Source: Mastigias papua (Eukaryota > Cnidaria > Scyphozoa > Rhizostomeae > Mastigiidae). Taken from it: a DNA stretch of 64,000 nt. Shown here one piece after another: positions 1 to 55,340 of this stretch. The translations under genes were made by a program, and so were the position numbers. The stretch's first letter is position 1, and each line of letters starts with the position of its first letter. Location: assembly GCA_964019165.1 (NCBI GenBank), contig OZ025267.1, forward strand, positions 10,962,389 to 11,026,388. The letters run 5' to 3'. The notes under the pieces were generated by a model, which saw only the letters and a list, made by a program, of their open reading frames with translations, did not search any database and was not told the origin of the DNA.

Positions 1-208
1 GCCATAACTACCTCCAGGTCACCCTTGAGCAAGGTGTAGTACCTGTTAGCTCTCCCCGAGACCTTGAAGTACCGGGTTGGCGTCCGGCGGGGGCTAGTCT
101 GTCTCATGGGTAGGGAGGACTCTTTAGTCTTGGTTGACAACCTTCCTAGAGATGGTGTCTCAATAAAAACACTGGTGGTTGTGCAACCTTAAATTCACTA
201 ATCCTCTT
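1..208 (+). other. 5' leader of the RLE-type LINE
   Basis: This GC-richer stretch precedes the LINE frame and contains no other frame I recognise. At 22-34 it carries CCCTTGAGCAAGG, which can fold as a small hairpin. Nearly the same motif occurs at 24313 ahead of the RTE-type LINE and at 41753 inside a SINE-like insertion. The left border of the element is not visible, because the window starts inside it or at its edge. Confidence 0.5.
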
Positions 209-3200
209 ATGAGTGAAATGAGTTCTCAATATTTTGAAAATAACGGCGTGAATGGCACTGGAGCTCAATGTGAAGGTGCCTCGCCCGGCAGGTGTTCCCC
301 GGTCCAGCAGCGGGGACCCGGTCGTCATCCTGCTACTGCTAGGAAAAAGTGGTCGAAAGAAGTGAATATTGTGGTGATGGAGTGCTATTTTAGATCGAAA
401 CCTCTTGACGAGAATGGTGTCCCAATTAAAGGATATAGGCAAAGGATGTACAAAGAATGGAAAGAACGTGGATTTTTTGATGTTTCGGAACAACGAGTGT
501 GTGATCAGGCAAGGGCGATTAGAAAAAATGGCTGGCTTACGGAATTAGAGTTAGAAATGATACAAAGAAGGATTAATGGTAATGTAAACTATAACGAGGA
601 AGAGAACAATATCACACCGGAATACACCCAAAGTTTGGATGATGTAACTGAGACTGCAGAACCTAATAATAGAACTGAATTAAACTTTTCTGTCGAGGAA
701 GCGTCAGAGGAAGAAATTGATATTGTGAATGAACTTAATGAAATATACAACTTGAAAGAGAACTGTGAGGGAGTAATGTTTAAAAAAGTTGAATATAAGA
801 AGCTAAATATGGCTATAAGAGAAGTAAACAAAGTTTTGCCGTATTTTCAAACCTCAAATATATCTGAAACTAACAATCTCATTATTGCTGTTTCTGTTTG
901 GGTTGCAAGACGGCTTGGGTTAAAACGTCAGAGACAGACTGGGACAGTCCACCCTGAACCATGGTGGAAACGTAGAATAGAAAGGGACATCAAAGACCTA
1001 CAGAAGAGTATTAACCTGATGACGAGGCATAAAAATGGAGAAGTGAAGTCAAGAGAGAAGATTGAGAAACTGTATGAAAAGTTCAGCATCCGTCGGAAAG
1101 GAATTGGAACTGTGTTAGAAGAATTGAAACAGAGAGTCCTTGCAAAAAAAGCCAGAATTGATCGATATACCGAAAGACTTCAGCAATTCAGACAAAACCG
1201 ACTGTTCAACTATGACCAGAAAAGATTGTATTATGAACTAAATGGGAACAACCGGGTAGCAAATGAAATTCCAAATGCGGAGGAAAGTAGAATGTTTTGG
1301 AATGAAATATGGGGAGAGAGTAAAGAACACAATTACAATGCTGAATGGCTCAAGACACTGAAGGACAACAGAAGATATCGGAATCAGGAAGGTTTAGTCA
1401 TAACTGGGGAAAACATCTTAAAGCAAAGTAGAAAGGTACCAAATTGGAAAGCACCTGGAAGAGATGGAGTTCAGGGTTTCTGGGTAAAGAAGTTGACAAG
1501 TCTGCATGAAAGAATTGCGCATCAATTGAATGAGATTTTAAGTGGAAATGAACAACTTCCCCAGTGGTTAACTTTTGGAAGAACTGTTTTGTGCCAGAAA
1601 GATGTAACCAAAGGGAACGCTGTAGACAACTACCGACCAATTTCTTGTTTACCGATAATGTGGAAGCTCTTTACAGGTATTATGTCTGATTATCTCTATG
1701 ACTTCTTAGAGAAAGAAAAACTATTACCTGAAGAGCAGAAAGGCTGTAGAAGAAAAACCAGAGGGACTAAGGATCAGCTGTTAATAGACAAGGCAGCGCT
1801 CAAGGATTGCAAAAGGAGACACACCAACCTTGCTAGGGCATGGATCGATTATCGAAAAGCCTATGATATGATTCCACATAGTTGGATTAGAGAATGCCTA
1901 GAGTTGTTTGGAGTTGCTGATAATATTAAGAGGATTTTGAGTAGCAGCATGAAGAACTGGAAATTGGAGTTAACATCATCGGGAGTTTCTTTAGGTGAAG
2001 TTAACATTAGAAGAGGAATCTTCCAAGGAGATAGTTTATCACCACTTCTGTTCGTTATATGCATGATACCTCTCACTATGGTTTTGAGGAAAGTTAATTT
2101 TCATTATGAGTTGGGTGATAAGGTTACCAAGTTAAATCATTTGTTATTCATGGATGATTTAAAGCTATTTGCAAAGTCTCATGACCAAATTGATTCTCTT
2201 GTAACGACAGTGCAAATGTTTAGTACGGATATTGGGATGGAGTTTGGGATTAACAAGTGTGGAGCAGTCATTTTACAACGAGGAAAATTTGTTAGAAGCA
2301 CAGGTGTATTACTGCCAGATGGGAAATTAATGAAAGCTATTGATGATGATGGCTATAAGTACCTTGGGATATTGGAAAGTGATAAGATTAAAGAAAATGA
2401 AATGAAACTTCAATTTGTAAAAGAGTACAAACGTAGAGTAAGGTTAATACTGAAGTCTAAACTGAATGGTAAAAACAAGATCAAAGCAATAAACACTTGG
2501 GCTGTTGCAGTTTTAAGGTATGGAGCTGGTATTGTAACTTGGAATGTAGAAGAATTAAAGGAATTAGATAGAAAGACAAGAAAATTACTTACTATGCATA
2601 AGGGCTTGCATCCGAAAAGTGATGTAGATAGACTCTATCTTAGTAGAAAGGATGGAGGAAGAGGACTGATGAGCTGTGAACATGTTATCAGAAGTGAAGA
2701 GAACAATCTGGGATGGTACCTCAAACATTCCAAGGAGGGATTATTGCAAGGTGTCAAACATGTCGGTATTTTGGAATTTGAAAAAAGTTGTAGCAAAGAT
2801 GACTTTAAAAATGCGATGAGAGAAAAAAGAATGGAGGCCTGGATGGGGAAACAAATGTACAGTCAGTTTGTTAGTGATATGCCTGTAACAACGGATAAAG
2901 AAAAAACCTGGAGTTGGATGAGAAAGTCTGATCTGAAAATAACGACGGAAGCATTGATATGCGCTGCGCAAGAGCAAGCTATTAGAACGAACTATATAAA
3001 GTACAACATTGATAAGACAGCTGATTCCCCGACATGTAGGTTATGTAAAGAAAGAGGAGAAACTGTGAGTCATATAGTTAGTGAGTGCAAGAAGTTGGCG
3101 CAAACGGATTATAAGAGGAGACACGATAATGTCGCAAAGATGATTCATTGGAGACTTTGTGAAAAATTTATGCTTGAAAAGCCTGATCAGTGGTATGAGC

Positions 3201-3400
3201 ACAGCCCGGAAACAGTCTCGGAAAATACTACACATAAGCTTCTTTGGGACATGAATATTCAATGTGATCACACCATCGAAGCAAGAAGGCCCGATATTGT
3301 CATTATTGATAAGGTTGAGAAGTCTGCAATAATTGTTGATGTTGCCATCCCTGGAGACAAGATAATATATGATAAGGAGAAAGAAAAAATTGAGATCTGA
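209..3400 (+). CDS. RLE-type LINE reverse transcriptase/endonuclease, 3' end missing
   Basis: Non-LTR retrotransposon protein that would copy its RNA into DNA at a nicked target. I start it at the first in-frame ATG (209); the open frame extends to 179 but only through a non-ATG codon. The 1063 residues show: a basic, Myb/SANT-like N-terminal segment (about 45-120, RKKWSKEVN onward); a reverse transcriptase with the fingers motif WKAPGRDG (about 413), motif A WIDYRKAYD (about 545), motif B GIFQGDSLSP (about 602) and motif C LLFMDDLKLF (about 645); a zinc knuckle CRLC...H....C (about 942); and a restriction-like endonuclease core RRPDIVIIDK followed by IIVDVAIPGD (about 1026-1050). This order is that of R2/NeSL-like elements. 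There are no frameshifts or internal stops, so the copy is young or under constraint. It stops abruptly after the endonuclease core, where relatives continue for several tens of residues; its 3' end was lost at the junction near 3400. Confidence 0.9.
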   Translation: MSEMSSQYFENNGVNGTGAQCEGASPGRCSPVQQRGPGRHPATARKKWSKEVNIVVMECYFRSKPLDENGVPIKGYRQRMYKEWKERGFFDVSEQRVCDQARAIRKNGWLTELELEMIQRRINGNVNYNEEENNITPEYTQSLDDVTETAEPNNRTELNFSVEEASEEEIDIVNELNEIYNLKENCEGVMFKKVEYKKLNMAIREVNKVLPYFQTSNISETNNLIIAVSVWVARRLGLKRQRQTGTVHPEPWWKRRIERDIKDLQKSINLMTRHKNGEVKSREKIEKLYEKFSIRRKGIGTVLEELKQRVLAKKARIDRYTERLQQFRQNRLFNYDQKRLYYELNGNNRVANEIPNAEESRMFWNEIWGESKEHNYNAEWLKTLKDNRRYRNQEGLVITGENILKQSRKVPNWKAPGRDGVQGFWVKKLTSLHERIAHQLNEILSGNEQLPQWLTFGRTVLCQKDVTKGNAVDNYRPISCLPIMWKLFTGIMSDYLYDFLEKEKLLPEEQKGCRRKTRGTKDQLLIDKAALKDCKRRHTNLARAWIDYRKAYDMIPHSWIRECLELFGVADNIKRILSSSMKNWKLELTSSGVSLGEVNIRRGIFQGDSLSPLLFVICMIPLTMVLRKVNFHYELGDKVTKLNHLLFMDDLKLFAKSHDQIDSLVTTVQMFSTDIGMEFGINKCGAVILQRGKFVRSTGVLLPDGKLMKAIDDDGYKYLGILESDKIKENEMKLQFVKEYKRRVRLILKSKLNGKNKIKAINTWAVAVLRYGAGIVTWNVEELKELDRKTRKLLTMHKGLHPKSDVDRLYLSRKDGGRGLMSCEHVIRSEENNLGWYLKHSKEGLLQGVKHVGILEFEKSCSKDDFKNAMREKRMEAWMGKQMYSQFVSDMPVTTDKEKTWSWMRKSDLKITTEALICAAQEQAIRTNYIKYNIDKTADSPTCRLCKERGETVSHIVSECKKLAQTDYKRRHDNVAKMIHWRLCEKFMLEKPDQWYEHSPETVSENTTHKLLWDMNIQCDHTIEARRPDIVIIDKVEKSAIIVDVAIPGDKIIYDKEKEKIEI

Positions 3401-3409
3401 TTCAGATCT
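3393..3409. repeat. 17-bp near-palindrome at the LINE-LINE junction
   Basis: AGATCTGATTCAGATCT is self-complementary except for its central base. It sits exactly where the + strand RLE LINE and the - strand CR1-like LINE meet tail to tail, both without their 3' ends. It ends the RLE frame (TGA at 3398-3400), and in the other direction it encodes the last recognisable residues of the CR1-like protein. It may mark the deletion or fusion point. Confidence 0.6.
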
Positions 3410-6400
3410 GATTTTTGGTAAAGAGATGTTTTTTGTATTGCTACGAGTGGACTTGCAGTGGTTGGTTCTCACAAAATAAATTTTGTACGCATGTGGTGAT
3501 ATGTTATTTAAGCATTTGAAGACTTCTAGAGCACACGCCTTATTTCTTTTGCTGTTAAGATTTTCCAATTTATCATTGTGTTTACTGCCATTGATTACTC
3601 TTATTGCTCGACTTTGAATGTTCTCAAGAAGGGCTTGTTTTGATGGTGATATATGAAGGAATACATTGCTATAGTAGAGTAGAATTAGTAAAATTGTTAC
3701 TTTGTATATGCTTTCAGCTGTGTGCAGACTGATAATTGACCTTATTTGGGAAAGTAGCTTTACTCGAGATATGGCTTTTTTGGCAGTTTTTTCAAGGTGG
3801 TCAGCATAAGTTAAGTTTTTGTCCATCAACACACCTAGATATTTGTATCTGATTGGATGATTTTTGTTTCATTGATTGTTATAGCCATATATTTATTTCT
3901 AGATGTTTTTTGGCTTGTACCATAAAGGACGCATTCAGTTTTGGCTTTTTTGAGATTCAGGACAAGATTATTTTGAGAGAACCAGTTTGCTATTTGTTGT
4001 AAATCCCCGTTTAATTTTTCTTCAATAACATCGCAGGATTTGTCGGCAACGTAAAGAACAGAGTCATCGGCATACAGGGTGATCTCTCATTGTCTTAGAT
4101 TTAGCACAACATCATTTGTTAATAGGTTAAAGAGTAGTGGGGCTAATATTGACCCCTGGGGTACACCACATGAGATTACTTGACTTTCTGAGCAGGTTCC
4201 ATTGTATGATTCAGTATACTTTCTATCGAATAGATAACTTTCAAACCAACGAAGCTCTTTGAGTTTTATACCATAGATGCGAAGCTTTCAGAGTATTCTG
4301 GCATGATTAACTGTATCAAATGCTTTTCGTAGATCTAGGAATACTGCCCCTGTCATATACCCCCTGTCCATATTGGTTCTGATAAAATCTGAGAACATTG
4401 TGTTGAATGGAAGACTTATTTCTGAAACCAAATTGTCTCTTCGATAACAAATTATTTCCTTCGAGATAATCATACACCTGGCTATGCGCTACACGTTCGA
4501 ACACTTTCGATAGGACGGGAAGCACTGATATCGGTCTATAATTGTCCATGATAGTCCTATCACCTGATTTATAAACTGGAACAACTTTTGATAGCTTTTC
4601 ACTGGATGGAAAAATAGCGATTTCAAGGCATCGCTTAATTAAAAGTGAAAGAGGACCAGCTATCTCGTTAGCCCCATCGTCCCCACAGTCAATGATGCTG
4701 GTAAATCATCGCACCCTGTGGCCTTATTTCTTTTTAGTTTCACTAAAATATTTCTGATCTCTTTATAGCTTGTTCTTTTGAAGTAGAAGGTGGCATTTTT
4801 TGGGTTTTGTTTATAATCCCATGATGAGTGATCATGGTGTTTCTAGGTTTGATTGCCAATGATCGGTAGTGTATTATGTAGCCTTTTGCCAATCGTAGTA
4901 AAGAAATCGCAAAATTTATTCGATATAGTTTTCTTGTTTGATATATTCTCCCCGTTTATTTGAAAAACTTGATTGTTTTGCTCTTTGGAAGATTTTGTTG
5001 GGTAGCATTTGTTTACTTCCTTCCAGAACTGCTTCGGACTTTTTATATTTTCCTGAAAAACTGATCGTGTGTAAGTTGCTTTACTATATCGGATAGTACG
5101 GGTTACTGCATTTCTTAAACGACGATACGTAGACCAGTCGTTTTCATTTTGCGATTTTCTTGCCTTCCGAAGCCAGTAATCTCTTTTGTTCATTTTAGAT
5201 TTTATTTCATTTGTTAAACACGGTAAGTTACGTCCTTGTACTTTTTTCTTTGTTAGGGGTGCATGTTTGTGAATTACTGATATTAAGAGCCCTTTGAAGA
5301 TTTCCCATGCTTTTTCAACTTCTCTTTCCTCTTCCACTCCTCCCCATGGCTAACTTTTCAGATCTTCCTTGAATTTGTTTTTATCATACTTTGCATAAGT
5401 TCTAATGGTTATTGTTCTTTGTGTGAACTTTTGCCAGTTTTTCTTTAATATAACGCCTACTAAATCATGTTCGCTAAATCATGGGATATAGGGCACGTTA
5501 TTTGGTTTCTCACGTTTCGGTCATGGCTGGCTGCAATGATATCAATGAGGGTGCATGTGTCTTTTGTAACTCTAGTGGGTTTGTTTATCATCTGTTTGAG
5601 TCCATTTCCTGCAATTATTCCCTTTATGTCTTTATGGTTTGAGTTATCCAGATAATCTACATTTAAATCACCCATAAGGATTAGCTCTTTGTTTTCGGAC
5701 GCATTGATGTTTATCGTGTCATGAAAAATACTTGCGAAATTCTGGTCAAGATACTTTGAGGTATCAGGTGGTCTATATACCATGCAGATAAACATAGGTC
5801 GTGTATTTTTTACAAAAATTTGGATCCAGATCCCTTCAATACCTTCTTCATCCAAATCCTCACATCTCTGCCAATGATAATCATTACGTATAAAACATCC
5901 AACACCTCCACCTAACCCAGATTTTCGATCTTTTCTTACAAATGTATATCCTTCGATCTTTATCTCTTCGTCCATTATGTTCTTATGTAAATGTGCTTCT
6001 GTGACTCCTAAAATTTCTATTTTATGCTTTGTTTCTTGAAGTAATAACTTCACGTTCAAAATTTTCTTTATTATTCCGTTGATGTTGAGATGAGATACTT
6101 TCATACATCTTGGTTGTAGAAACTTTGAGATATCCTTGAAGACATTCTTCGTTGTATCTAACTCAGTACCATTAGCTTTCTTTCTGACCACGCATTTGCG
6201 GCAGTAAAGTCTCTCGCTACCGTGTTCAAGTCGATCAACAAGGCATTTAAGTTGTGACCTTTAGCCACATATAAAACAATTTTCTGAGCTTTGATTCTTT
6301 CTTATGGGCTTTTTACGCGAGAAGCATTTCATACTGTGTCCTAGGCACATTTCAACATCTCCAGCTAGAAGTAATAGCAACTGAAGTCCCGCATGATTTT

Positions 6401-6593
6401 GTGAGTTATGGCCTACGAAGGTTCCTTTTTCTTGTTTATAGGCCCATATGGAAGCACATATTCTCGAGTTTTCCACGTCTTCTACATTCTCGCCATTAAA
6501 TGAGAAACATACTGAGTTTGCACTTGCGAAGTATTCTTTCCGAATGTTAAAAAGTACGAATATCATGACAGCAAATTTCAACGCTACCGCCAT
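3406..6593 (-). pseudogene. CR1-like LINE (APE endonuclease + RT), degenerate
   Basis: A nearly full-length but broken element read from 6593 down to 3406. The N-terminus (6593-6261) is hydrophobic, then carries LLLLLAGDVEMCLGH, a decayed form of the 2A-like motif known near the start of CR1-type ORFs, followed by a Cys-rich finger (CFICG...C...YCRKC). One TAA near 6259 separates this from the AP-type endonuclease (6191-5460; SHLNINGI at the start, GDLNVDYL in the middle). A 14-bp tandem duplication (TAAATCATG repeated, 5461-5483) breaks the frame at the conserved endonuclease end. A linker (5337-4843) and the RT follow in pieces: NYRPISVLPVLSKVFE, LRKAFDTVNH, GVPQGSILAPLLF (about 4170) and YADD (about 4066-4077). 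The thumb and C-terminus run 3832-3406 and are cut at the junction near 3400. Confidence 0.85.
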
Positions 6594-8242
6594 TACTCTT
6601 GCAAGTTAGGCAATGATCAAACTCTGGTTGATCAGCGATGATAAGGATTGATATTTCTCGAAGAGAGATTCTCTAAATGAGAATTCAGATTAGACATTTC
6701 TTTTTCTTATAGGCGGCAGTGGGCACGCTACAAATGTTAAAAATAGCAAAAACCTACATTGTAGCTTCCATGCATCTCTCGTTTTTATTAATCTATCAGT
6801 TGTTATAACATATCTTCATCGCCAACGATTCCATTCGCTTAACATTATCCTTAGGCTCCACTTGGCTTGTTTCGATTATTTACTATCTTAAGAAGGAGTG
6901 ACCTTTAGCTGAAGCTTGTCTTCGAGGGTGCTCTAATAAAATAGCATTAATCGCAATTTAAAAGATTACACTATGCTGTTATAGATTTTCACTCCGAACT
7001 TTATTTACAATGAAAAAGGATTACTTCCAATGCTATACAAAGATAAAATAAAAAGATCAATCAATGGACTGAAAAGAACTTCATAGTAAATTGCTGTCTT
7101 AGAATTACTTACAGGGAGGATACCTGTATGACTCATCAGAGAGGCTGTGCCATAACTTTGCACATCAATATTAGAAGTTTCTCTGGACTGTCAGTTCCTT
7201 ATCGTTAGCTCAAGAAGGGTTCTTTAGTAAGAAAGCTATATGTTTAGTGGTGTGGACTGCAAGCAAAAGATCACCAAGAAACGTCTCTGCCTGTGAAGAT
7301 ACATCTTTGTAGCGGTTTTCATTCTTTAAGGACGATGATTGTTACAAATTCTAATAGTCAAGTGACTAGGCAAAATATATTAGAAATAATTGCCGGTGGT
7401 CCTAATAAAGCGGGGGGTTTGGAAAATTTTCAAAAATTTATTAGCGGGGGAAGGGCAATTGGGTACTTAAGAGTACTTCGAGCGAACCTACCTCAATTGC
7501 AGGGCGAGCATGAAGTGAGTCGAATCCTAGTCGAGCCCAGGTTAGTTTCTTTTACATTATAGAAATCTAACCCAGCCTAGACTAACTCGGGTTCTTACCG
7601 GACTAGTTTGTGTAGTGTAAATTGTCGTGTATACAAAAATAAAGATTAAAATAAGAAATAAAGATTAATCGCAGCCACACCCTATAACTCTACGTAAGTG
7701 CAAGTCTCTTGTGATGAATCGATGTGCTTTGAATATACAACGATGAAAACCCTAGTATAGTAGGGTTTATTGATGACAAGCGAAATGAGATGGCGCGCGC
7801 TATGTAAAGTTAAAATCTTAGAATGATGAGAATTGTACGAATCATCAGCTATCCACCTGTAATCAGCGTTTCGGGGGTTTATGGACAGTACGCTATCGAT
7901 TACAGGCCCCCCAACACCCCAAAAGGGGCATCATCGTACAAATTGTAAGAGAAGTGTAGAATAGGACAATGAGATAAAATTGAGATAAAATTTATCGAAT
8001 GTACACTTACGTACACTCCTGGGTATCATGACTTGAGCTTAGTGTGTATCAAAGTTTATTCCAGTGTTGAGAGTTTGACGAAGGATATTGTAAGTTTAAA
8101 TGTAGCCAAGTGAGATGGAAAGAGCAGTTTGAGACAGTCATAGATTATTGATATAGTAATATCTTGTATGAAAATGATTACAATATATGTACATTAGAAT
8201 AATGGATATGTTATTTTATAATTTCGTATGGACTATGTTATG
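6594..8242. other. Non-coding stretch, probably grhl intron
   Basis: I recognise no gene. The first ~150 bases may be 5' leader of the CR1-like LINE. An open frame at 7293-7562 (+, 89 codons) resembles nothing I know and is probably chance. A palindromic segment AAACCCTAGTATAGTAGGGTT lies near 7748, and the motif GACTAGTTTGTGTAGTGTAAA near 7600 recurs with small changes near 8908, which suggests the ends of a short TIR element. Confidence 0.4.
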
Positions 8243-8895
8243 TTATAGTATCGTATGGACTAAGATGTCTCTAATGTTACGATTTCGTTTGAAAGCCATT
8301 ATCGGTTTCTCCTGGTGAATTAGATTTAGTGCAATATCTTTTATGATCGTACTCCAATGTTTGTTTAGTATGAGGCCGATTGACTTTGTGTTTGTGTTGA
8401 AAGGAATGACAAAGGGTAAAATACCCTTGTTTGGTGTTTCTTTTTCCTTTGATAGATCAGTTTGTGACTGCGTACGTACTTTGGAAAATACTGATTGAAT
8501 AAGGGTAGGATCGTATCCCTTAGAAACCAAAGAACTAAATAAGTTTTTGAGATGAAAGTCCAGTTCCTCATCATGTGTAATAATTCGTCGATAACGGATT
8601 GCCTGACTGTAAATAATGCTCTTCTTGCTACTAGCTGGGTGGAATGACTGTGCGTGGAGTAGTGAGCAAATTTCGGTTGGTTTTTTTACAAGGTTGTGTT
8701 TATTGACCCGGTGGTGTTGAAATATGTGATCGTATCGAGAAATGGTAGTTCTTTGAGAAGTCCATTTCGAATTGGATTGAGTGATGAAGTCTGTTCATAT
8801 GAGAGTGAAAGTCGTGTAATTGGTCTAGGCTGTGTGTCCAAATAACATACATATCATCAATATATCGTTTCCAAAGAAAGGGGGTGCGACCCCCA
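8243..8895 (-). pseudogene. Penelope-like element reverse transcriptase fragment
   Basis: Read on the - strand, 8880-8820 encodes FLWKRYIDDMYVIW, the motif C region typical of Penelope-like RTs (aromatic-IDD followed by FVIW-like residues). After frame changes, 8530-8243 encodes FNTNTKSIGLILNKHWSTI and then KRNRNIRDILVHT, which matches the conserved segment between the RT and GIY-YIG domains in Penelope/Neptune-type proteins. The GIY-YIG domain and the upstream RT motifs are absent, so this is an internal fragment. The left end is marked by a short tandem duplication of a TAGTCCATACGA-like sequence (about 8220-8265). Confidence 0.75.
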
Positions 8896-11887
8896 GGGGC
8901 TGTGGACTAGTTTATGTAGTGTAAACAGGGACTAACTCTTTTCCGCTTTTCGGATTAATATCGTGGCTGTGCTTCTTATTCGGAGTGGGCATAGATTGCC
9001 AATGAAGAGATAGTTCGAAGGAAACCATGTTCAACTTGTATATTGACGAAAGCAATGCACGCGTCATGCCTTTCTCAGTGTGAGCTTGTAACAAAACTGC
9101 ATGATGCGTCACTGAATGACGTAAGGGAATGCCTTATGGTGCCGCACCCAGTGCGAATTCTTGTAGGCACAATAGACCACTTTCACATTCATTTTGAAAT
9201 AGAGGTCTGAGTGTTGAAAGCGAGGCCAACGATCATGTCCTGGGGTTTGCAATAGCGAAGCCTTATTCTATGCCACAATTTATACTAAGTCTACAAGGTT
9301 GCTGATATGTTTTACTTTGAGAAGTAATGGCAGAAAGCATTGGCAATGAGTTGAGTGTTAAGTTGGCTGGAACACAGTGCACCGCCTATTGTTCCTTGAA
9401 TAGATTTTATAGCTATGGTGCCGATGGCCTTCATGTGATATCGGTAATTCTCAGAACAGTCCAGAAAGACACGTAAATACTAGCTTGAGATTTCATTTAG
9501 GAGGACAGATTCATTAGTTGCAATATAGTATATCATAGGCGGACGTTAATTCTCAAATTTTAAGTATATTTTTCTGCATACTTTACATCCCATTGCAAAC
9601 CAAGTATTGAAAGTCTGTTTTTGTTTAGTGTTTTAATCCTTAACTTGTTATTGTATAGCTTTTTGGCCCAAAGTTATATGTAAGTGCAGCTTGTTTGAAC
9701 CATTTTAGTTAGTATTCAATCAGGAGGGCTTCCACAGAGAGACAAAGCAGGTTTTCAACAGTGAATTTTCTCCTCAAATCATATAATAACACTAAGTGCC
9801 TTTTAGTCTGGGCGCTGCGGTTAATCATTGTGTTTCAAATATAGTTCATGAATTCCCTACCCTTAGAAGTCTATCCACTGTTTAAAATTGATTTACTATA
9901 ACCAGAAGAAAAAGGAAGAGTTCTGCTAAGTGGTAATTTTTCTCAAGCCCTTAGCTTGTCTATGAATTTTGTAATAGACTCACATGATGTGCAATAAATC
10001 TTCTCGGTATATTTTTAATTCTAAACCTTAAATAGATTATTTTTTAGTCTTTTAAAGTCCTAGGCTTATGATATATATATTGCAGATAGGATGCATACTG
10101 GTTTCGATTCTCAAAAGATGTTACAAAACATGAGAATTCATGAAACATTGAGTTATCTGTTGAAGAAGCTTCCACTTTTAAGGTTCATACAGTCAGGAAA
10201 ATCAGGAAATCCTGCCATTTTGAGGACAGTCAGGAAAAGTCAAAAAGTTTTTCATCCATGTGAATAAATTCTGTTGTGCCCAATAGAGAACTCTACACAT
10301 TCTATCCAGTATATGATATTTTTTTGTCCTATTCGAGAAAGTAGTTGACCAGAGAGCCTCCTTTTCTTACCCAAATTGGAAAAATGTGTTCAATTACTTT
10401 GTTTTAAAAGATGGTTGTAACACAGGTTGGTCAGGAAAAATATTATGTATCTCTGATATGTAGTCAGGAAAAACTCATTAAGTTTTAAGAAAAAATTCAG
10501 GAAAAGTCTGGAAAGAATATTAGGCAGGATGTGTATGAACCCTGCTATGTTGGCAGCAAGCATATTGCATTGGAGAAGGTACTCGTCTGTATAACCTGTG
10601 TTTGCACCTATAATCAAGTAAATGCTTATCCTTATTTTGATGGTAGCCAAGATTAGATGCTTCTTGAGTCATTTAGCTTGATGAAGATCGAATCTGGGCT
10701 TATATCTTTTATCACTTTATTTGTCAAGGCTGGATTTTAATGGAATAGCCTAATTGAATGAAAATATGATACAACTTTTGAGAATGAGGGAGCATCCCGA
10801 CTAATTCCTCCGTAACACACCTAAAACGAAGCCTGCCAGACGGGTGCATGCACCACTGATCGCATCTCCAGCAGGATCAATAGCAAGAATATACCGATGT
10901 CAACATGAATTGCACTTTCAGTGCCAATGATGAATATTCAATACAAGATTCTTGCCATGCATTTATCAAAAACATATGGTTACTATCTTTAGCAACACAA
11001 TTTTTCACATTGCAAGTGTTATAACAAATTTTGAATTTGGCGTTTTAGCAGCAAACCTACTTTAAATCATGCTTGTGCACTACTATTATACAACATCAAG
11101 TTGTCAATTGTCATGTAACTGGATGACCAAGTGGATAGTGCAATATCTCACAGATCAGAACTCAAAGGCCAATACCTACACTGTAAAGAGTCTGTGTTGT
11201 AATATTTGTACCAGTAGGACTCCTCACACAATGGTTGGATGATTGAGCTACCTGCATTCTCCTCAGATATAGAACGAATGTGATGGGCCTTGTTGGTACA
11301 CGGTGAAACTAGGATTATTTTGCACTACATGACTGTCAAACACAGTAAATCATCTAAAAAAGTAACATTGTCCATCTTGAAGCACCTTATTGAAATAATC
11401 CATTGTTAAGACTCAGGAAAAAGTAAAATATTCCATCACAATACACCAGCACACTGTACGAAGGTTGAGGACATCATCGTTAGCCTCGCTTTCGACTTCA
11501 TAGATCCATGTGAATTTGGAATGTGAAAAGGGTATGTTAACAAGGAGAATTATTTAGAATTTTAATCTCAGATGGTTTATTACTGCAGAATAGAAATTAG
11601 GTAGAACGAAAACTCCGTTTAATGATTATTAGGGTATCTTCCCTAGCTCCAAGCTCAGTGATTTTTCTTCACTCAGCTTCACAACTTTGGTTTGTAACCA
11701 CTAAGTTAGCGTAAGCCATTTTCTGCTCAATGAATGCAATAACATTTTGTGTTTTCCTATACTTATAATTGGTTGTGCCATCTGGAAAATTGCAGATTCA
11801 CATCTTCCCCAAAACAATTCAAAAAGTCTTTCATGTAGATATTTTTAGTTAATCTCGCAATGTAACATAGCAATTTTATTTCCCAAG
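8896..11887. other. Intronic sequence without recognised gene
   Basis: I see no exon or element that I can name. The region at 10190-10530 contains several TCAGGAAAA-type short repeats, similar in style to the TCAGGGAA repeats at 27.9 and 28.7 kb. I searched for exons of the Grainyhead-like DNA-binding domain here because the exon at 11888 needs one upstream, but found none. Confidence 0.4.

Positions 11888-55340
<43,453 letters not shown>

Noticed and set aside
179..208. Upstream extension of the RLE LINE frame
   Set aside because: The frame is open to 179 but begins with TTG. The first ATG is at 209.
3041..3405. Lower half of the - strand frame 3041-3832
   Set aside because: Only 3832-3406 is LINE protein. 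The rest is the antisense of the RLE LINE and open by chance.
5467..5655. + strand frame of 62 codons
   Set aside because: Shadow of the - strand LINE endonuclease.
7293..7562. 89-codon + strand frame
   Set aside because: No ATG context, family likeness or splice pattern; probably chance.
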